Assembly: GCF_031202305.1 (NCBI RefSeq)
Contig: NZ_CP101731.1
Coordinates: forward strand, 3,722,501-3,786,500
Direction: 5' to 3'
Origin: Pelagibacterium sp. 26DY04
GTDB taxonomy: Bacteria > Pseudomonadota > Alphaproteobacteria > Rhizobiales > Devosiaceae
DNA length: 64,000 nt
The notes beneath the pieces were generated by a model. The model had not been told where the DNA came from and made no database searches. It worked only from the letters and a program-made list of their open reading frames with translations. This document shows positions 52,993-63,069 of this stretch, piece after piece. Position 1 is the stretch's first letter; each line of letters begins with the position of its first letter. Position numbers and translations under genes: made by a program.

Positions 52993-53313
52993 GTGACCGT
53001 CCCGGCCTTTTTCACCCTCACCCCCGATGGCGCGCGGCTTGCCCTGCGCGTCACGCCCAATGCGCGCACCGCCCTGATCGATGGGCCCGAACTGCGTGCC
53101 GACGGCTCCTGCGCCCTCAAGGTTCGCGTGGCTGCCCCGCCCGACAAGGGCGCCGCCAATGCCGCCGTCCTCACGCTTCTTGCCAAAGTCACCGGCCTTC
53201 CCAAATCCGCCTTCACTCTCATCAGCGGGCAAACCAGCCGCTCAAAGCTCGTGGCCATTGCCGGCGACCCCCAACGCCTCGCCACCATTCTGGCGCGACT
53301 TTCCTTCCGATAG
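52993..53313 (+). CDS. DUF167/YggU-family protein
   Basis: A 106-residue soluble alpha/beta protein. The DUF167 core is clear: LALRVTPNARTALIDG, LKVRVAAPPDKGAANAAVLTLLAK and FTLISGQTSRSKLVAIAG. Function unknown. The start is a GTG at 52993 shortly after the yggT stop. Confidence 0.93.
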   Translation: MTVPAFFTLTPDGARLALRVTPNARTALIDGPELRADGSCALKVRVAAPPDKGAANAAVLTLLAKVTGLPKSAFTLISGQTSRSKLVAIAGDPQRLATILARLSFR

Positions 53314-53601
53314 GTCAATACTGATGCAGCGCCGTCCTTGTTGCGATTCAAGGCGCTAACATCAAATAAGCCAGCAACCCTGACCAATAAAGGCACAAGA
53401 ATATCGATTGCCTCTAGCCGTGGGTTCCGCCTATCTTCCTTTCGGAACTGCGCTGCGTCGCAGATCTGCGTCCATCCCAGGGAGAGGGAACGTTGGGAGG
53501 GGCGGGAAGGATAATAAACCGGACCGGGCGGAAGTTTTCGGCCAGCGCGGCCGCACCCTTCCTTGAGCCCTTTCCGGGCTAAAAGTGAGGGGAATAAGAC
53601 T

Positions 53602-55734
53602 ATGACTTTGGCCTTATGGCTGATTATTGCTTGTGGCGTCCTCTCGGTCGTCTATGGCATCGTGACAACGCGCACGCTTCTGGCCGCCAATGCCGGCAGC
53701 CCGCGCATGCAGGAAATCTCAAACGCCGTGCGCGAAGGCGCCACCGCCTACCTTCGCCGCCAATACACCACCATCGCCATCGTCGGCGTCGTGATCCTCA
53801 TCCTCGCTTGGCTGTTGCTCGGCCTTTATGCCGCCATCGGCTTTCTGATCGGCGCCGTGCTCTCGGGGGCGGCCGGTTTTATCGGCATGCATGTCTCGGT
53901 CCGCGCCAATGTCCGCGTCGCCCAGGCCGCCACCACCTCGCTCGCCGGCGGGCTCGACCTTGCCTTCAAATCCGGCGCCGTTACCGGGCTGCTGGTCGCG
54001 GGCCTCGGCCTTCTGGGCGTCACTGTCTATTTCCTCGTTCTTGTTTCCATCGGCTTTGCCGCCACCGACCGCACGGTGATCGACGCGCTCGTCGCCCTGG
54101 GCTTCGGCGCCTCGCTGATCTCGATCTTCGCCCGTCTGGGTGGCGGCATCTTCACCAAGGGCGCCGATGTGGGCGGCGACATGGTGGGCAAGGTGGAAGC
54201 CGGCATCCCCGAGGACGATCCGCGCAACCCCGCCACCATCGCCGACAATGTGGGTGACAATGTCGGTGACTGCGCCGGCATGGCCGCCGACCTGTTCGAA
54301 ACCTATGTGGTGACCGTGGTCGCCACCATGGTGCTCGCCGCCATCATCCTGCCCGCCGAATTGCAACTGCTCGGCATGGTGCTGCCGCTCGCCATCGGCG
54401 GCGTGTGCGTTTTGACCTCGATCGCCGGCACCTTCTTTGTCAAGCTCGGCGCCTCGGGTAACATCATGGGCGCGCTCTACAAGGGCGTCATCGCCACCGG
54501 CGTTCTCTCGCTCATCGCGCTGCTGCCGGTCATGTGGCTTCTCTTCGGTGACATGGGCACCCCCATCACCGTCGGTGACACCATCTTCACCCCGTGGGCG
54601 CTCTATTTCTGCGGCATCGCCGGGCTGGTGATCACCGGCTTGATCATCTGGATCACCGAATATTACACCGGCACCGACCGCCGACCGGTCAATTCCATCG
54701 CCGAAGCCTCGATCACCGGCCATGGCACCAACGTCATCCAGGGCTTGGCGGTTTCGCTTGAATCCACCGCCCTGCCGGCCCTGGTGATCATCGCCGGCAT
54801 TATCGTCACCTATTCCCTGGCGGGCCTGTTCGGCATCGGGGTGGCTGTCGTCACCATGCTGGCCCTGGCCGGCATGATCGTGGCGCTCGACGCCTTCGGG
54901 CCGGTCACCGACAATGCCGGCGGCATCGCCGAAATGGCGGGCCTGCCCGATGAGGTGCGCAAGAACACCGACGCCCTCGATGCTGTCGGCAACACCACAA
55001 AAGCGGTGACCAAAGGCTACGCCATCGGCTCGGCGGGCCTGGGTGCCCTTGTGCTGTTCGCCGCCTACACCCAGGACCTTTCCTACTTCATCTCCACCGC
55101 CGCCGAAGGCAATTTCTTCTTCGGCGTGGGCGAGGTGAGCTTCTCGCTCGCCGATCCTTACGTTGTCGTCGGCCTGCTCTTTGGCGGCCTTTTGCCCTTC
55201 CTTTTCGGCGGCATGAGCATGACCGCCGTGGGCCGGGCCGCCCAGGCCGTGGTCGTCGAGGTGAGGCGTCAGTTCCGGGAAAACCCCGGCATCATGGAGG
55301 GCACCACCAAGCCCGATTACGGCCGCGCCGTCGACATGCTGACCAAGGCCGCCATCCGGGAAATGATTATCCCCTCGCTGCTGCCGGTCCTTTCCCCAAT
55401 CGTCGCCTTCTTCGTCATCCTCCTGATCGCCGGCAAGGCCGCGGCCTTCGCCGCGCTGGGCGCCATGCTGCTCGGCGTCATCGTCACCGGCCTTTTCGTC
55501 GCCATCTCCATGACGGCGGGCGGCGGCGCCTGGGACAACGCCAAAAAGAGCTTCGAGGACGGGTTCACCGATTCCACCGGCCAGACCCACTATAAGGGGT
55601 CCGAAGCCCACAAGGCCTCGGTCACCGGCGATACGGTGGGCGACCCCTACAAGGACACCGCCGGCCCGGCGGTGAACCCGATGATCAAGATCACCAACAT
55701 CATCGCCCTCCTGCTGCTGGCCGTCCTTCACTAG
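53602..55734 (+). CDS. hppA: Membrane-bound proton-translocating pyrophosphatase, K+-independent type
   Basis: A 710-residue inner-membrane pump with about 16 spans that couples PPi hydrolysis to proton export. Catalytic segments are present: [41 protein letters not shown] (about 195-235, read in two parts), [11 protein letters not shown] and the C-terminal [21 protein letters not shown] has Lys where K+-dependent enzymes carry Ala, which predicts K+ independence. The ATG at 53602 has GAGGGG 9 nt upstream. A soluble pyrophosphatase gene lies 6.5 kb downstream. Confidence 0.97.
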   Translation: MTLALWLIIACGVLSVVYGIVTTRTLLAANAGSPRMQEISNAVREGATAYLRRQYTTIAIVGVVILILAWLLLGLYAAIGFLIGAVLSGAAGFIGMHVSVRANVRVAQAATTSLAGGLDLAFKSGAVTGLLVAGLGLLGVTVYFLVLVSIGFAATDRTVIDALVALGFGASLISIFARLGGGIFTKGADVGGDMVGKVEAGIPEDDPRNPATIADNVGDNVGDCAGMAADLFETYVVTVVATMVLAAIILPAELQLLGMVLPLAIGGVCVLTSIAGTFFVKLGASGNIMGALYKGVIATGVLSLIALLPVMWLLFGDMGTPITVGDTIFTPWALYFCGIAGLVITGLIIWITEYYTGTDRRPVNSIAEASITGHGTNVIQGLAVSLESTALPALVIIAGIIVTYSLAGLFGIGVAVVTMLALAGMIVALDAFGPVTDNAGGIAEMAGLPDEVRKNTDALDAVGNTTKAVTKGYAIGSAGLGALVLFAAYTQDLSYFISTAAEGNFFFGVGEVSFSLADPYVVVGLLFGGLLPFLFGGMSMTAVGRAAQAVVVEVRRQFRENPGIMEGTTKPDYGRAVDMLTKAAIREMIIPSLLPVLSPIVAFFVILLIAGKAAAFAALGAMLLGVIVTGLFVAISMTAGGGAWDNAKKSFEDGFTDSTGQTHYKGSEAHKASVTGDTVGDPYKDTAGPAVNPMIKITNIIALLLLAVLH

Positions 55735-55754
55735 CGGCGGATCACCACTATCCG

Positions 55755-55782
55755 AGCCGGGCAACCTTGCCCGGCTTTTTTC
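55755..55782 (+). terminator. Intrinsic terminator after hppA
   Basis: AGCCGGGCAA and TTGCCCGGCT form a perfect 10-bp stem (55755-55776) with a 2-nt centre (a four-base loop in practice), followed by TTTTTTCG. It lies 20 nt after the hppA stop. Confidence 0.93.
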
Positions 55783-55882
55783 GTTCTGCCTTACGATGGG
55801 GCAGCCATCCTGACAGATACCAAGGTATTATGTCTTTGAATTTTAAAGATGATATTGGACTTGTCCATCAAGCTGGAATAGC

Positions 55883-58800
55883 GTGTCCGCTATCGCGGAC
55901 GTGGTTGAGGGACGCTTGGCAATGATCGAATCCACCGAAGCGCGCATGGGCGAATGGCGCGACCGGCTCACCCACCTCAAGACCGAAAGCTCCGAACTCT
56001 TCGGCTTCATCGCCAACGCGCTGCGCTCGGCCGATGAGCAGGACCTGGCGCTTTACGATCCCCAGACGCTGGAAACCCTGCTCCGCCGCACCTTTTCCGA
56101 AATCGGCCACCGCGCGCCCGGCAAGGCCGATATCCGCATCTGGACGCCCGAAACCCCCGACGGGGTCACGATCATCGACATCCATTCGGCCGATACCCCC
56201 TTCATCGTCGATTCCGCGCTGGCCGCCATCCGCGCCGCCGGCGGATCGATCCGCTTCATGACCCATCCGGTCGTCGCGCTCGACACCTCCGCCACCCCTT
56301 GGCGCGTACTCGACGCCCCCACCGAGCACTCGCGCAACGAAAGCGTGCTGCAGGTCCATATCGACCCCCCCGCCGATCCGAAAACGCTCGAAACCATCCG
56401 CCTCGAGCTCGACCAGACCATGGCCCAGGTCCGCGCCGCCGTCCTCGATTGGCGCGACATGCTCGAACGCCTGCGCACCGTTGTCGTCTCCTACCGCTCC
56501 CACCCGCCCCAGATGCGCGAACCCGCGCTTACCGAAGCCATCCACTTCCTCGCATGGCTGGCCGATCACAATTTCACTTTCCTCGGCATGCGCGAATATC
56601 ATTTGACCGGTGAGGGCGAGGACAAGACTCTGGTGCCCGTCGAAGGCTCGGGCCTGGGCATATTGCGCGACCCCGACTACCTCTACCTGCGCGAGGGCAA
56701 CACCTACACCCATATGAACGCCCGGCACCTGGCGTTCCTTGATACCGACGAGCCGCTGATGGTTACCAAGGCCAATCGCCGCGCCCTCGTCCACCGCCGC
56801 ATCCATATGGATTATGTCGGGGTCAAGACCTTCGACGAGACGGGCACCATCACCGGCGAATTGCGCATTCTGGGGCTGTTCACCTCAGCTTCGCTCGCCA
56901 CCCCGGCCACCGAAGTCCCGCTGGTGCGCCGCAAGATCGCCGAGGTCATCCGCCGCTCGGGCTTCGATCCGCGCTCCCATGCCGGCAAGGCCCTGATGAC
57001 CACGCTCGATAACTACCCGCGCGACGAGCTGTTCCAGATCTCGGTGGACGAACTCTCCGAATTCGCTACCGTCATCTCCACCCTTCCCGACCGCCCCCGC
57101 GTCCGCGTCCTGCCGCGCATCGACAGGTTCGACAATTTCGTTTCCGTCCTCGTCTACCTCCCCCGCGACCGCTTCGATTCCACCGTCCGCGCCCGCATCG
57201 GCGAGCATCTCGCCGCCCGCTATGACGGCCATCTTTCCGCCTTCACCCCCGATTTCCCCGAAGGCGATCTGGCCCGCGTTCATTTCATCATCGGCCGCAA
57301 CAATGGCGAAACCCCGCGCCCGGATCGCGAGGACTTAGAAGCCGAAATCTCCGAGCTCACCCGCACCTTTGCCGATCGCCTGCTCTCGGTGGCCCCCCAT
57401 CCTGGCGAGATCGCCGACTACGCCGACGCCTTTTCCCCCGATTACCAGATCGCCCATTCCCACGCTGATGCGCTCGACGACATCGCGCTTTTCTCCTCAC
57501 TCGGTCCCGACACCCCCCTCGCCCTGCGCCTCGTTCCCGGCGAGGAAGGCCCCCACAGCCTCACGCTGAACGTCTACCACCGCGCCGATCCGATCCCGCT
57601 CTCGGCCCGGGTACCCATGCTGGAAAATTTCGGCTTCGGGGTGGTCGACGAACGCACCTTCACCATCCACCCTCGCGGCCGCCAGCCCCGTTTCCTGCAC
57701 GCCATGGCGCTTGAGGTGCCTGCCGGCCCACCCCTCGATCTGGCGGCCAGCGCCGCCCGCATCGAGGATGCGATCCTGGCTGTCGCCCGCGGGGTCGCCG
57801 AAAACGACGGCTACAACCGCCTCACCCTCGTTGCCGGCCTCGCCCACGCCGATGTGGCCATCCTGCGGGCGCTCGGCCGCTATCTCAAGCAGATCGGCAT
57901 CGCCTTCTCCCAGACCTATATCTGGACGGCGCTCGCCGCCCATCCCGCCATCGCCCGTGCCCTGGTCGAGCTGTTCCACACGCTCCACGATCCCCATCTC
58001 GATAGCGACCGCGCCCAGGCGGCCCAGGCGCTCCACCAGGGGATCGCCACCGGGCTCGACGCCATCACCTCGATCGACGAGGACAGGATCATCCGCCGGC
58101 TCCTGAACCTCATCGAAGCGAGCGTGCGGACCAATCTCTACCAGCGCGTCAACGGCAAACCGCGCCCGGCCCTGGCCATCAAGTTCGACGCCACGAAGGT
58201 CGAAGGCCTGCCCCAGCCGCGCCCCTGGCGCGAGATTTTCGTCTATTCTCCCCGCGTCGAAGGCGTGCATATGCGCGGCGGCCCCATCGCCCGCGGCGGA
58301 TTGCGCTGGTCCGACCGTCCCGAGGATTTCCGCACCGAAATCCTGGGGCTGGTCAAGGCGCAGATGGTCAAGAACGCGGTGATCGTGCCGGTCGGCGCCA
58401 AGGGCGGGTTCGTTCCGCGCCTGATGCCCGCCAGTCCCGACCGCGAGACCGTCATGGCCGAGGGCACGGCCTGCTACAAGATCTTCGTCTCCGCCCTGCT
58501 CGATGTCACCGACAATCTCGTGGGCGATACCGTCCTGCCTCCCGAAACCGTGTTCCGGCGCGACAATGACGACCCTTATCTGGTCATTGCCGCCGACAAG
58601 GGCACGGCGAGCTTTTCCGACACCGCCAACGCCATCGCGCTCGAGCGCGACTATTGGCTGGGCGATGCCTTCGCCTCGGGCGGTTCGGCCGGCTACGATC
58701 ACAAGAAAATGGGCATCACCGCCCGGGGCGGATGGGAAGCGGTCAAACGCCATTTCCGCGAAATGGACATCGACATCCAGACCCAGCCTTTTTCCGCCGT

Positions 58801-60679
58801 CGGCGTGGGCGATATGAGCGGCGACGTGTTCGGCAACGGCATGCTGCTCAGCGAAAAAACCAGGCTGATTGCCGCCTTCGATCACCGCGACATCTTCATC
58901 GACCCCGATCCCGATCTCGAAAAGAGCTTTGCCGAGCGCCGGCGCCTGTTCACGCTGCCCCGCTCGAGCTGGCAGGACTACGACGCCGCGCTGATTTCCG
59001 AGGGCGGGGGCGTCTTTTCCCGCGCCGCCAAATCGATCCCGCTCACCCCCCAGATGCAGGCCGTGCTCGGCCTCTCGGCGGCCAGCGCCACCCCCGCCGA
59101 GATCATGTCGGCCATCCTTTCAGCCGATGTCGATCTTTTGTGGTTCGGCGGCATCGGCACCTATATCCGCGCCTCGACGGAAACCGACGCCCAGGTGGGC
59201 GACAAGGCCAATGACGCCATCCGCATTCCCGCCGTTTCGGTCCGCGCAAGGGTGGTCGGCGAAGGCGCCAATCTCGGCGTCACCCAGCGCGGCCGCGTCG
59301 AATATGGTTTGAAGGGCGGCCGTATCAACACCGACGCCATCGACAATTCGGCCGGCGTCAACTCCTCCGACCTCGAGGTCAACATCAAGATCGCGCTGTC
59401 CGACCGCGTGCGCTCCGGTCAGCTCGAGCTTGGGGCCCGCAACGCCTTCCTCGCCGAGATGACCGACGAGGTGGCCGAGCTGTGCCTGAGGAACAACTAC
59501 CTCCAGACCCTCGCCCTGTCGCTGGCCCAGCGCCGCGGCATGGCCGATTTCCCCGACCTCGTCGATTTTATCGAGACGCTGGAAAAGGCCGGCGAGATCA
59601 ACCGCGCCGTCGAATACCTTCCCGACGATCAGACCCTTGCCGAGCGCGCCGCCACCGGTGTGGGTTTCACCCGCCCCGAGCTCGCCGTGCTGCTCGCCTA
59701 TGCCAAGCTCGATCTTTACGACAAGCTGCTCGCCTCCCCGGTCCCCGACGATCCCTATCTCGCCCGCGAGCTGTTCCGCTATTTCCCCGAAACGCTCAAG
59801 GCCCGCTTCCCCGAGGCGATCGAGACCCATCGCCTGCGCCGCGAAGTGATCGCGACGGTCCTTTCCAACGCCATGATCAATCGCGGCGGCCCCGCCTTCG
59901 TCACGCGGTTGGTGGCCATCACCGCCGCTGAGCCGGGCGCCGTCGCCTTTGCCTATGCCGCCGCCCGCGACAGTTTCGAGCTTCAGGAGCTGAACGCGGC
60001 GATCGATGCCCTCGACAACCGCGTCTCGGGCGAAACCCAATTGGCGCTTTATGCCGAAGTGCAGTCCCTGCAGGTCGATATGGCCCTGTGGTTCCTGCGC
60101 AATGAAGAATTTTCCGGCGGGCTTTCGGGGCTCATCGAGCGCTATCGCTCCGGCATTGCAACGGTCCGCGCCGCGCTCCCCGATCTGGTTTCCGCCTTCC
60201 TTGCCGAAGCCACCGCAACCCAGGAGCGCGGCTTTGAAGCCGGCGGCACCCCGCCCGACCTCGCCCGCCGCATCGCCGCCCTTTCCGTCCTGTCCCTGGC
60301 CCCCGACGCGGTCCTCGTCGCCCATCGCTGCAACGCCGAAGTGCGCGACGCGGCTACCGCCATGTTCGCGGTGATCGACATGTTCAAGCTCGGACGCCTG
60401 ACCGAACACCGCGCGACAATCGCCGCCGCCGACCGCTTCGACCGCATGGCCATCGACCGGGCCCTCGCCAATCTCACCCGCGCCCTGCGTGGCCTTTCCG
60501 CCGATATCCTCTCGTCGGGGGACGGCCCCATTCAAACGCGCATCGAAGCCTGGAAGACCCCCCGCCAGACCGCCATTTCCCGCATGGCCGGAACGGTGTC
60601 CGATCTGATCGAAGGTGACCTCACCATCTCCCGCCTCTCGGTCGCCGCCGGCCTCCTGAGCGATCTGGCCAGAAGCTAG
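55883..60679 (+). CDS. NAD-specific glutamate dehydrogenase, large (about 180 kDa) type
   Basis: A 1598-residue enzyme of the large bacterial NAD-GDH class that deaminates glutamate to 2-oxoglutarate, a catabolic route. The N-terminal 700 residues hold ACT-like regulatory modules; the catalytic core shows RGGLRWSDRPEDFRTEILGLVKAQMVKNAVIVPVGAKGG (about 805-845, in two parts), SFSDTANAIA and VGEGANLGVTQRGRVEYGL with the NAD-binding region before it; a C-terminal domain of 350 residues follows. Start GTG at 55883 (GGA 8 nt upstream); ATG at 55922 is an alternative. Regulation may involve amino-acid effectors, as known for this class. Confidence 0.95.
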   Translation: MSAIADVVEGRLAMIESTEARMGEWRDRLTHLKTESSELFGFIANALRSADEQDLALYDPQTLETLLRRTFSEIGHRAPGKADIRIWTPETPDGVTIIDIHSADTPFIVDSALAAIRAAGGSIRFMTHPVVALDTSATPWRVLDAPTEHSRNESVLQVHIDPPADPKTLETIRLELDQTMAQVRAAVLDWRDMLERLRTVVVSYRSHPPQMREPALTEAIHFLAWLADHNFTFLGMREYHLTGEGEDKTLVPVEGSGLGILRDPDYLYLREGNTYTHMNARHLAFLDTDEPLMVTKANRRALVHRRIHMDYVGVKTFDETGTITGELRILGLFTSASLATPATEVPLVRRKIAEVIRRSGFDPRSHAGKALMTTLDNYPRDELFQISVDELSEFATVISTLPDRPRVRVLPRIDRFDNFVSVLVYLPRDRFDSTVRARIGEHLAARYDGHLSAFTPDFPEGDLARVHFIIGRNNGETPRPDREDLEAEISELTRTFADRLLSVAPHPGEIADYADAFSPDYQIAHSHADALDDIALFSSLGPDTPLALRLVPGEEGPHSLTLNVYHRADPIPLSARVPMLENFGFGVVDERTFTIHPRGRQPRFLHAMALEVPAGPPLDLAASAARIEDAILAVARGVAENDGYNRLTLVAGLAHADVAILRALGRYLKQIGIAFSQTYIWTALAAHPAIARALVELFHTLHDPHLDSDRAQAAQALHQGIATGLDAITSIDEDRIIRRLLNLIEASVRTNLYQRVNGKPRPALAIKFDATKVEGLPQPRPWREIFVYSPRVEGVHMRGGPIARGGLRWSDRPEDFRTEILGLVKAQMVKNAVIVPVGAKGGFVPRLMPASPDRETVMAEGTACYKIFVSALLDVTDNLVGDTVLPPETVFRRDNDDPYLVIAADKGTASFSDTANAIALERDYWLGDAFASGGSAGYDHKKMGITARGGWEAVKRHFREMDIDIQTQPFSAVGVGDMSGDVFGNGMLLSEKTRLIAAFDHRDIFIDPDPDLEKSFAERRRLFTLPRSSWQDYDAALISEGGGVFSRAAKSIPLTPQMQAVLGLSAASATPAEIMSAILSADVDLLWFGGIGTYIRASTETDAQVGDKANDAIRIPAVSVRARVVGEGANLGVTQRGRVEYGLKGGRINTDAIDNSAGVNSSDLEVNIKIALSDRVRSGQLELGARNAFLAEMTDEVAELCLRNNYLQTLALSLAQRRGMADFPDLVDFIETLEKAGEINRAVEYLPDDQTLAERAATGVGFTRPELAVLLAYAKLDLYDKLLASPVPDDPYLARELFRYFPETLKARFPEAIETHRLRREVIATVLSNAMINRGGPAFVTRLVAITAAEPGAVAFAYAAARDSFELQELNAAIDALDNRVSGETQLALYAEVQSLQVDMALWFLRNEEFSGGLSGLIERYRSGIATVRAALPDLVSAFLAEATATQERGFEAGGTPPDLARRIAALSVLSLAPDAVLVAHRCNAEVRDAATAMFAVIDMFKLGRLTEHRATIAAADRFDRMAIDRALANLTRALRGLSADILSSGDGPIQTRIEAWKTPRQTAISRMAGTVSDLIEGDLTISRLSVAAGLLSDLARS

Positions 60680-61087
60680 GATCGCTCGCGCCACCCTCTC
60701 CCTTTCGTCGTCTTCGGGCTTGACCCGGACGGAGACCGCAGGGTTTCCGCGCAACTCAGAAGAAGTGCGTTCCCCCACCTCTCCCGCACCACAGGCAGCG
60801 TTGCGGATCGTCGGGTAAAGCCCGACATGACGAACCAGAGGGTGGCGATGACGACCGCGACGACCGCTTTGAACTTAACCCAAGGCTTGACCCGAGAGTG
60901 AGCACCGCCCTCTGGCCAAGTCGCCTCACTGAGTTGATTTGCAAAGCAACCGCCCGGAGTGCAGCGCAGGACCGCAGTCAGGACCCCACCCCTCCACCTC
61001 GTCGTCTTCGGGCTCGACCCGGAGACCCGCAAGGTTTCAACGCAGCTCAGAAGACGTGTGATCCCCCACCTCTGCCGCGCCGCCCCA
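60680..61087. repeat. Gene-free stretch with 85-95 bp direct repeats
   Basis: Two related copies, 60706-60788 and 61000-61080, share CGTCGTCTTCGGGCT followed by GACCCGG, AGACC, GCAGCTCAGAAG-like and CCCCCACCTCT segments (about 80-85% alike by eye). Between them an inverse-oriented unit (GTCGGGTAAAGCCCGACATG near 60810) and a partial one (GGCTTGACCCGAGAGTG near 60883) occur. The units resemble the GTCAT-CCCGGG-type repeat at 25819-25923. No gene is seen; the GDPD gene stop abuts its right edge. Confidence 0.7.
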
Positions 61088-62008
61088 TCACGCCCAGTCG
61101 GTGATCCCCAGTGCATCGAGCGCCGCCGAATACTGGTCGGTGCAAATAAACGGCAATCCCTCTTCCACGGCGCGGGTATAGAGGTTGGGGTTGACGTTGC
61201 CGGGCTCATAGCGCTTGTCGATGTTCTGCACGTCGAGAAGGGCCGGGGCATCGATTTCCGCCAAGTCCAGCGTGCCCTTCATGTTCGGCAGGTCGAACCC
61301 GGCCATGCCGATCAGATGTTCTGGATTGAGCCCGGTATCGAGGATCGACTGCACATCGGGCAGCCCCAGGCCTTCGATGAACGGCACGAAATAGACAAGA
61401 TCGGGCGCCAGCTCCTGGTAGTGTTCAAGAATCTCGCGCCCATAAGCGCTCACGATCACCCGCGATTCCGCGCCCCGCGCGCGCACCATCTCGACCAGCA
61501 GCGCCGGGTCGATATCCTTGGTGTCGAGCCACAGCATGGCGCCGTTCTCGCCCCAGTCGAGGAAGTCTTCAAAGGTCGGGATCGCATAGCCCGTCGCCTG
61601 CCCCAGATTGTCGCGCAGGGTGAGCCCGGCAATATAATCGGCGGAAACCTCATCGACCCGTCCCGTGCCGGTCGTCCCCCGATCGAGCGTTTCGTCATGC
61701 ACGCAAACCGGCACCCCGTCGGCGCTGGTGCGCACGTCGATCTCGATAAAGGCTGGGCCGCGCTTGATCACCTGCTCGGCCCCGAAAATCGAACATTCCG
61801 GTATGCCGCCCCAAGGATAGTAGCCCGCCCGATGCGCCATGATCGCCGGGTGCTCCAGAAGTGCGCTCAGCCGGGTGTAGGCGGCCAATTGGTCGGTTGA
61901 AGCGAACCGCTTGATGAAGCTTGCGTCCTGCCCCAGCGCCGGCGTGCCCGAAAAAGCCGTGGCGGCGATCGTCGCCGAGCTCAGCGCCATGAAATCTCGT
62001 CTGTTCAT
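61088..62008 (-). CDS. Exported glycerophosphodiester phosphodiesterase-family protein
   Basis: A 306-residue protein with a twin-arginine signal (NRRDFMALSSATIAATAF, cut near residue 27) and a GDPD TIM-barrel. Catalytic residues are visible: AHRAGYYPWGG (His-Arg), FIEIDVRTSADGVPVCVHDETLDRGTTG (Glu-x-Asp and His-Asp, in two parts) and the Lys region WLDTKDID. It would release glycerol 3-phosphate from glycerophosphodiesters in the periplasm. The insertion between HRAG and the Glu-Asp motif (about 20 residues around IPECSIFG) is longer than usual. Confidence 0.9.
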   Translation of the reverse strand: MNRRDFMALSSATIAATAFSGTPALGQDASFIKRFASTDQLAAYTRLSALLEHPAIMAHRAGYYPWGGIPECSIFGAEQVIKRGPAFIEIDVRTSADGVPVCVHDETLDRGTTGTGRVDEVSADYIAGLTLRDNLGQATGYAIPTFEDFLDWGENGAMLWLDTKDIDPALLVEMVRARGAESRVIVSAYGREILEHYQELAPDLVYFVPFIEGLGLPDVQSILDTGLNPEHLIGMAGFDLPNMKGTLDLAEIDAPALLDVQNIDKRYEPGNVNPNLYTRAVEEGLPFICTDQYSAALDALGITDWA

Positions 62009-62196
62009 TTTGAAATTCTGCCTATGGTGTGACCGCCCCCCTTCCCGGTTAGATCACGCCCATGAACGCAGCTTGACGGTCCCGTGCCAAACAGATGACA
62101 CCGCCCCTCTCCTCGATACGCCTTGCATTTGCCCCTCTCCCTAGGCAAAAAGCCTCCCGTCTCCTCCTCCCTCCCAATCAGGAAACGAACGGCACC

Positions 62197-62727
62197 ATGA
62201 ATATCGACGCCATCCCCGTGGGCAAGAACCCGCCCGAGGACCTCAACGTCATCATCGAAGTCCCCCTGGGCGGCGAGCCGATCAAATACGAGATCGACAA
62301 GGATTCCGGCGCCCTTTTCGTCGACCGCTTTCTCTATACGCCCATGCGCTATCCGGGAAATTACGGCTTCGTCCCCCACACCCTGTGCGGTGACGGCGAC
62401 CCGCTCGACGTGATCGTCTTGAACTCCCGCCCCCTGGTTCCCGGCGCCATCGTGCGTTCGCGCCCGGTCGGGGTGCTGTTCATGGAAGACGATGGCGGCC
62501 AGGACGAAAAGATCCTCGCGGTTCCCGTTTCCAAGCTCACCAAGATGTATGACGGCATTGCCGACGTTACCGATCTGCCCGAAATCCAGATCGAGCGCGT
62601 GAAGCACTTCTTCATGCACTACAAGGATCTCGAGCCCGGCAAATGGGCCAAGATCGATCGCATCGGCGGCGTCGAGGACGCCCGCAAGGTAATCCTCGAT
62701 TCCATCGAAATGGCCAACAAGGGCTGA
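62197..62727 (+). CDS. ppa: Soluble inorganic pyrophosphatase (family I)
   Basis: A 176-residue cytoplasmic Mg-dependent enzyme that hydrolyses PPi. The family signature [11 protein letters not shown] with its three Asp ligands is at residues 67-77; [18 protein letters not shown] at the N-terminus and [16 protein letters not shown] near the C-terminus match. The ATG at 62197 starts [17 protein letters not shown], the usual beginning in alphaproteobacteria; AGGAAACGAAC lies upstream. Confidence 0.97.
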   Translation: MNIDAIPVGKNPPEDLNVIIEVPLGGEPIKYEIDKDSGALFVDRFLYTPMRYPGNYGFVPHTLCGDGDPLDVIVLNSRPLVPGAIVRSRPVGVLFMEDDGGQDEKILAVPVSKLTKMYDGIADVTDLPEIQIERVKHFFMHYKDLEPGKWAKIDRIGGVEDARKVILDSIEMANKG

Positions 62728-62734
62728 TCGGACC

Positions 62735-62765
62735 GGGGGGTGCGGCATCGGCTCCACCCCCTCCT
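62735..62765 (+). terminator. Possible terminator after ppa
   Basis: GGGGGTG (62736-62742) pairs with CACCCCC (62755-62761) 8 nt after the ppa stop, with TCCTTGTC following. The stem is good but the T-run is poor, so function is uncertain. Confidence 0.5.
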
Positions 62766-62882
62766 TGTCATTGTGGGACTTGTTCGCCCAATCCAGGTGC
62801 AGCGCTGGCCGAAATCTCACATGCCAGTTACCGCCCCAACCCTTGACCAAAAGCCCCGCAAGCGCGTAAATAGCAGTCAACC

Positions 62883-62896
62883 GTACCCAAGGGTAC
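62883..62896. promoter_or_regulatory. Palindrome upstream of leuC
   Basis: GTACCC-AA-GGGTAC, extended by one more pair to 62882-62897 (C/G), lies 174 nt upstream of the leuC start. Its arms are identical to those of the palindrome 18 nt upstream of the leuD start (30210-30223). A shared operator for the two leucine units is the simplest reading. Confidence 0.6.
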
Positions 62897-62897
62897 G

Positions 62898-63069
62898 CCA
62901 AGTGTGTGGAGAGGCAGGTCAGGGCGCGCCGAAAAGCGGGTGATCGAGAATCGGAACGGAGCGTACATTTGGTACGTGAGTACCGGAAGCGCAGAGAACC
63001 ACGGTTTGCAGGCCGTCATCACATGACTGTCCACACAACGTAACCTCACTGACTGGAATTTGCGCTCCG
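62898..63069 (+). other. Long untranslated leader upstream of leuC
   Basis: This segment precedes leuC and holds several short inverted repeats: CGTAC-ATTTG-GTACG at 62962-62976, competing with GGTAC-GTGA-GTACC at 62971-62984 (a GNRA-type tetraloop), and ACGG...CCGT near 63000-63017. The two GTAC hairpins are mutually exclusive, as in some switchable leaders. No Leu-rich leader peptide was found. Open frames exist on both strands but look non-coding. Confidence 0.4.

Noticed and set aside
53719..55764. A 681-codon open frame on the minus strand
   Set aside because: It is the complement of hppA, extremely rich in Gly, Asp and His, with no domain or ribosome site.
59120..60778. A 552-codon open frame on the minus strand
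   Set aside because: It is antisense to the glutamate dehydrogenase gene, whose protein is clearly conserved.
62828..63049. Minus-strand 73-codon open frame in the leuC leader
   Set aside because: It runs antisense through the palindrome and GTAC hairpins; the sequence looks constrained as DNA or RNA rather than as protein.
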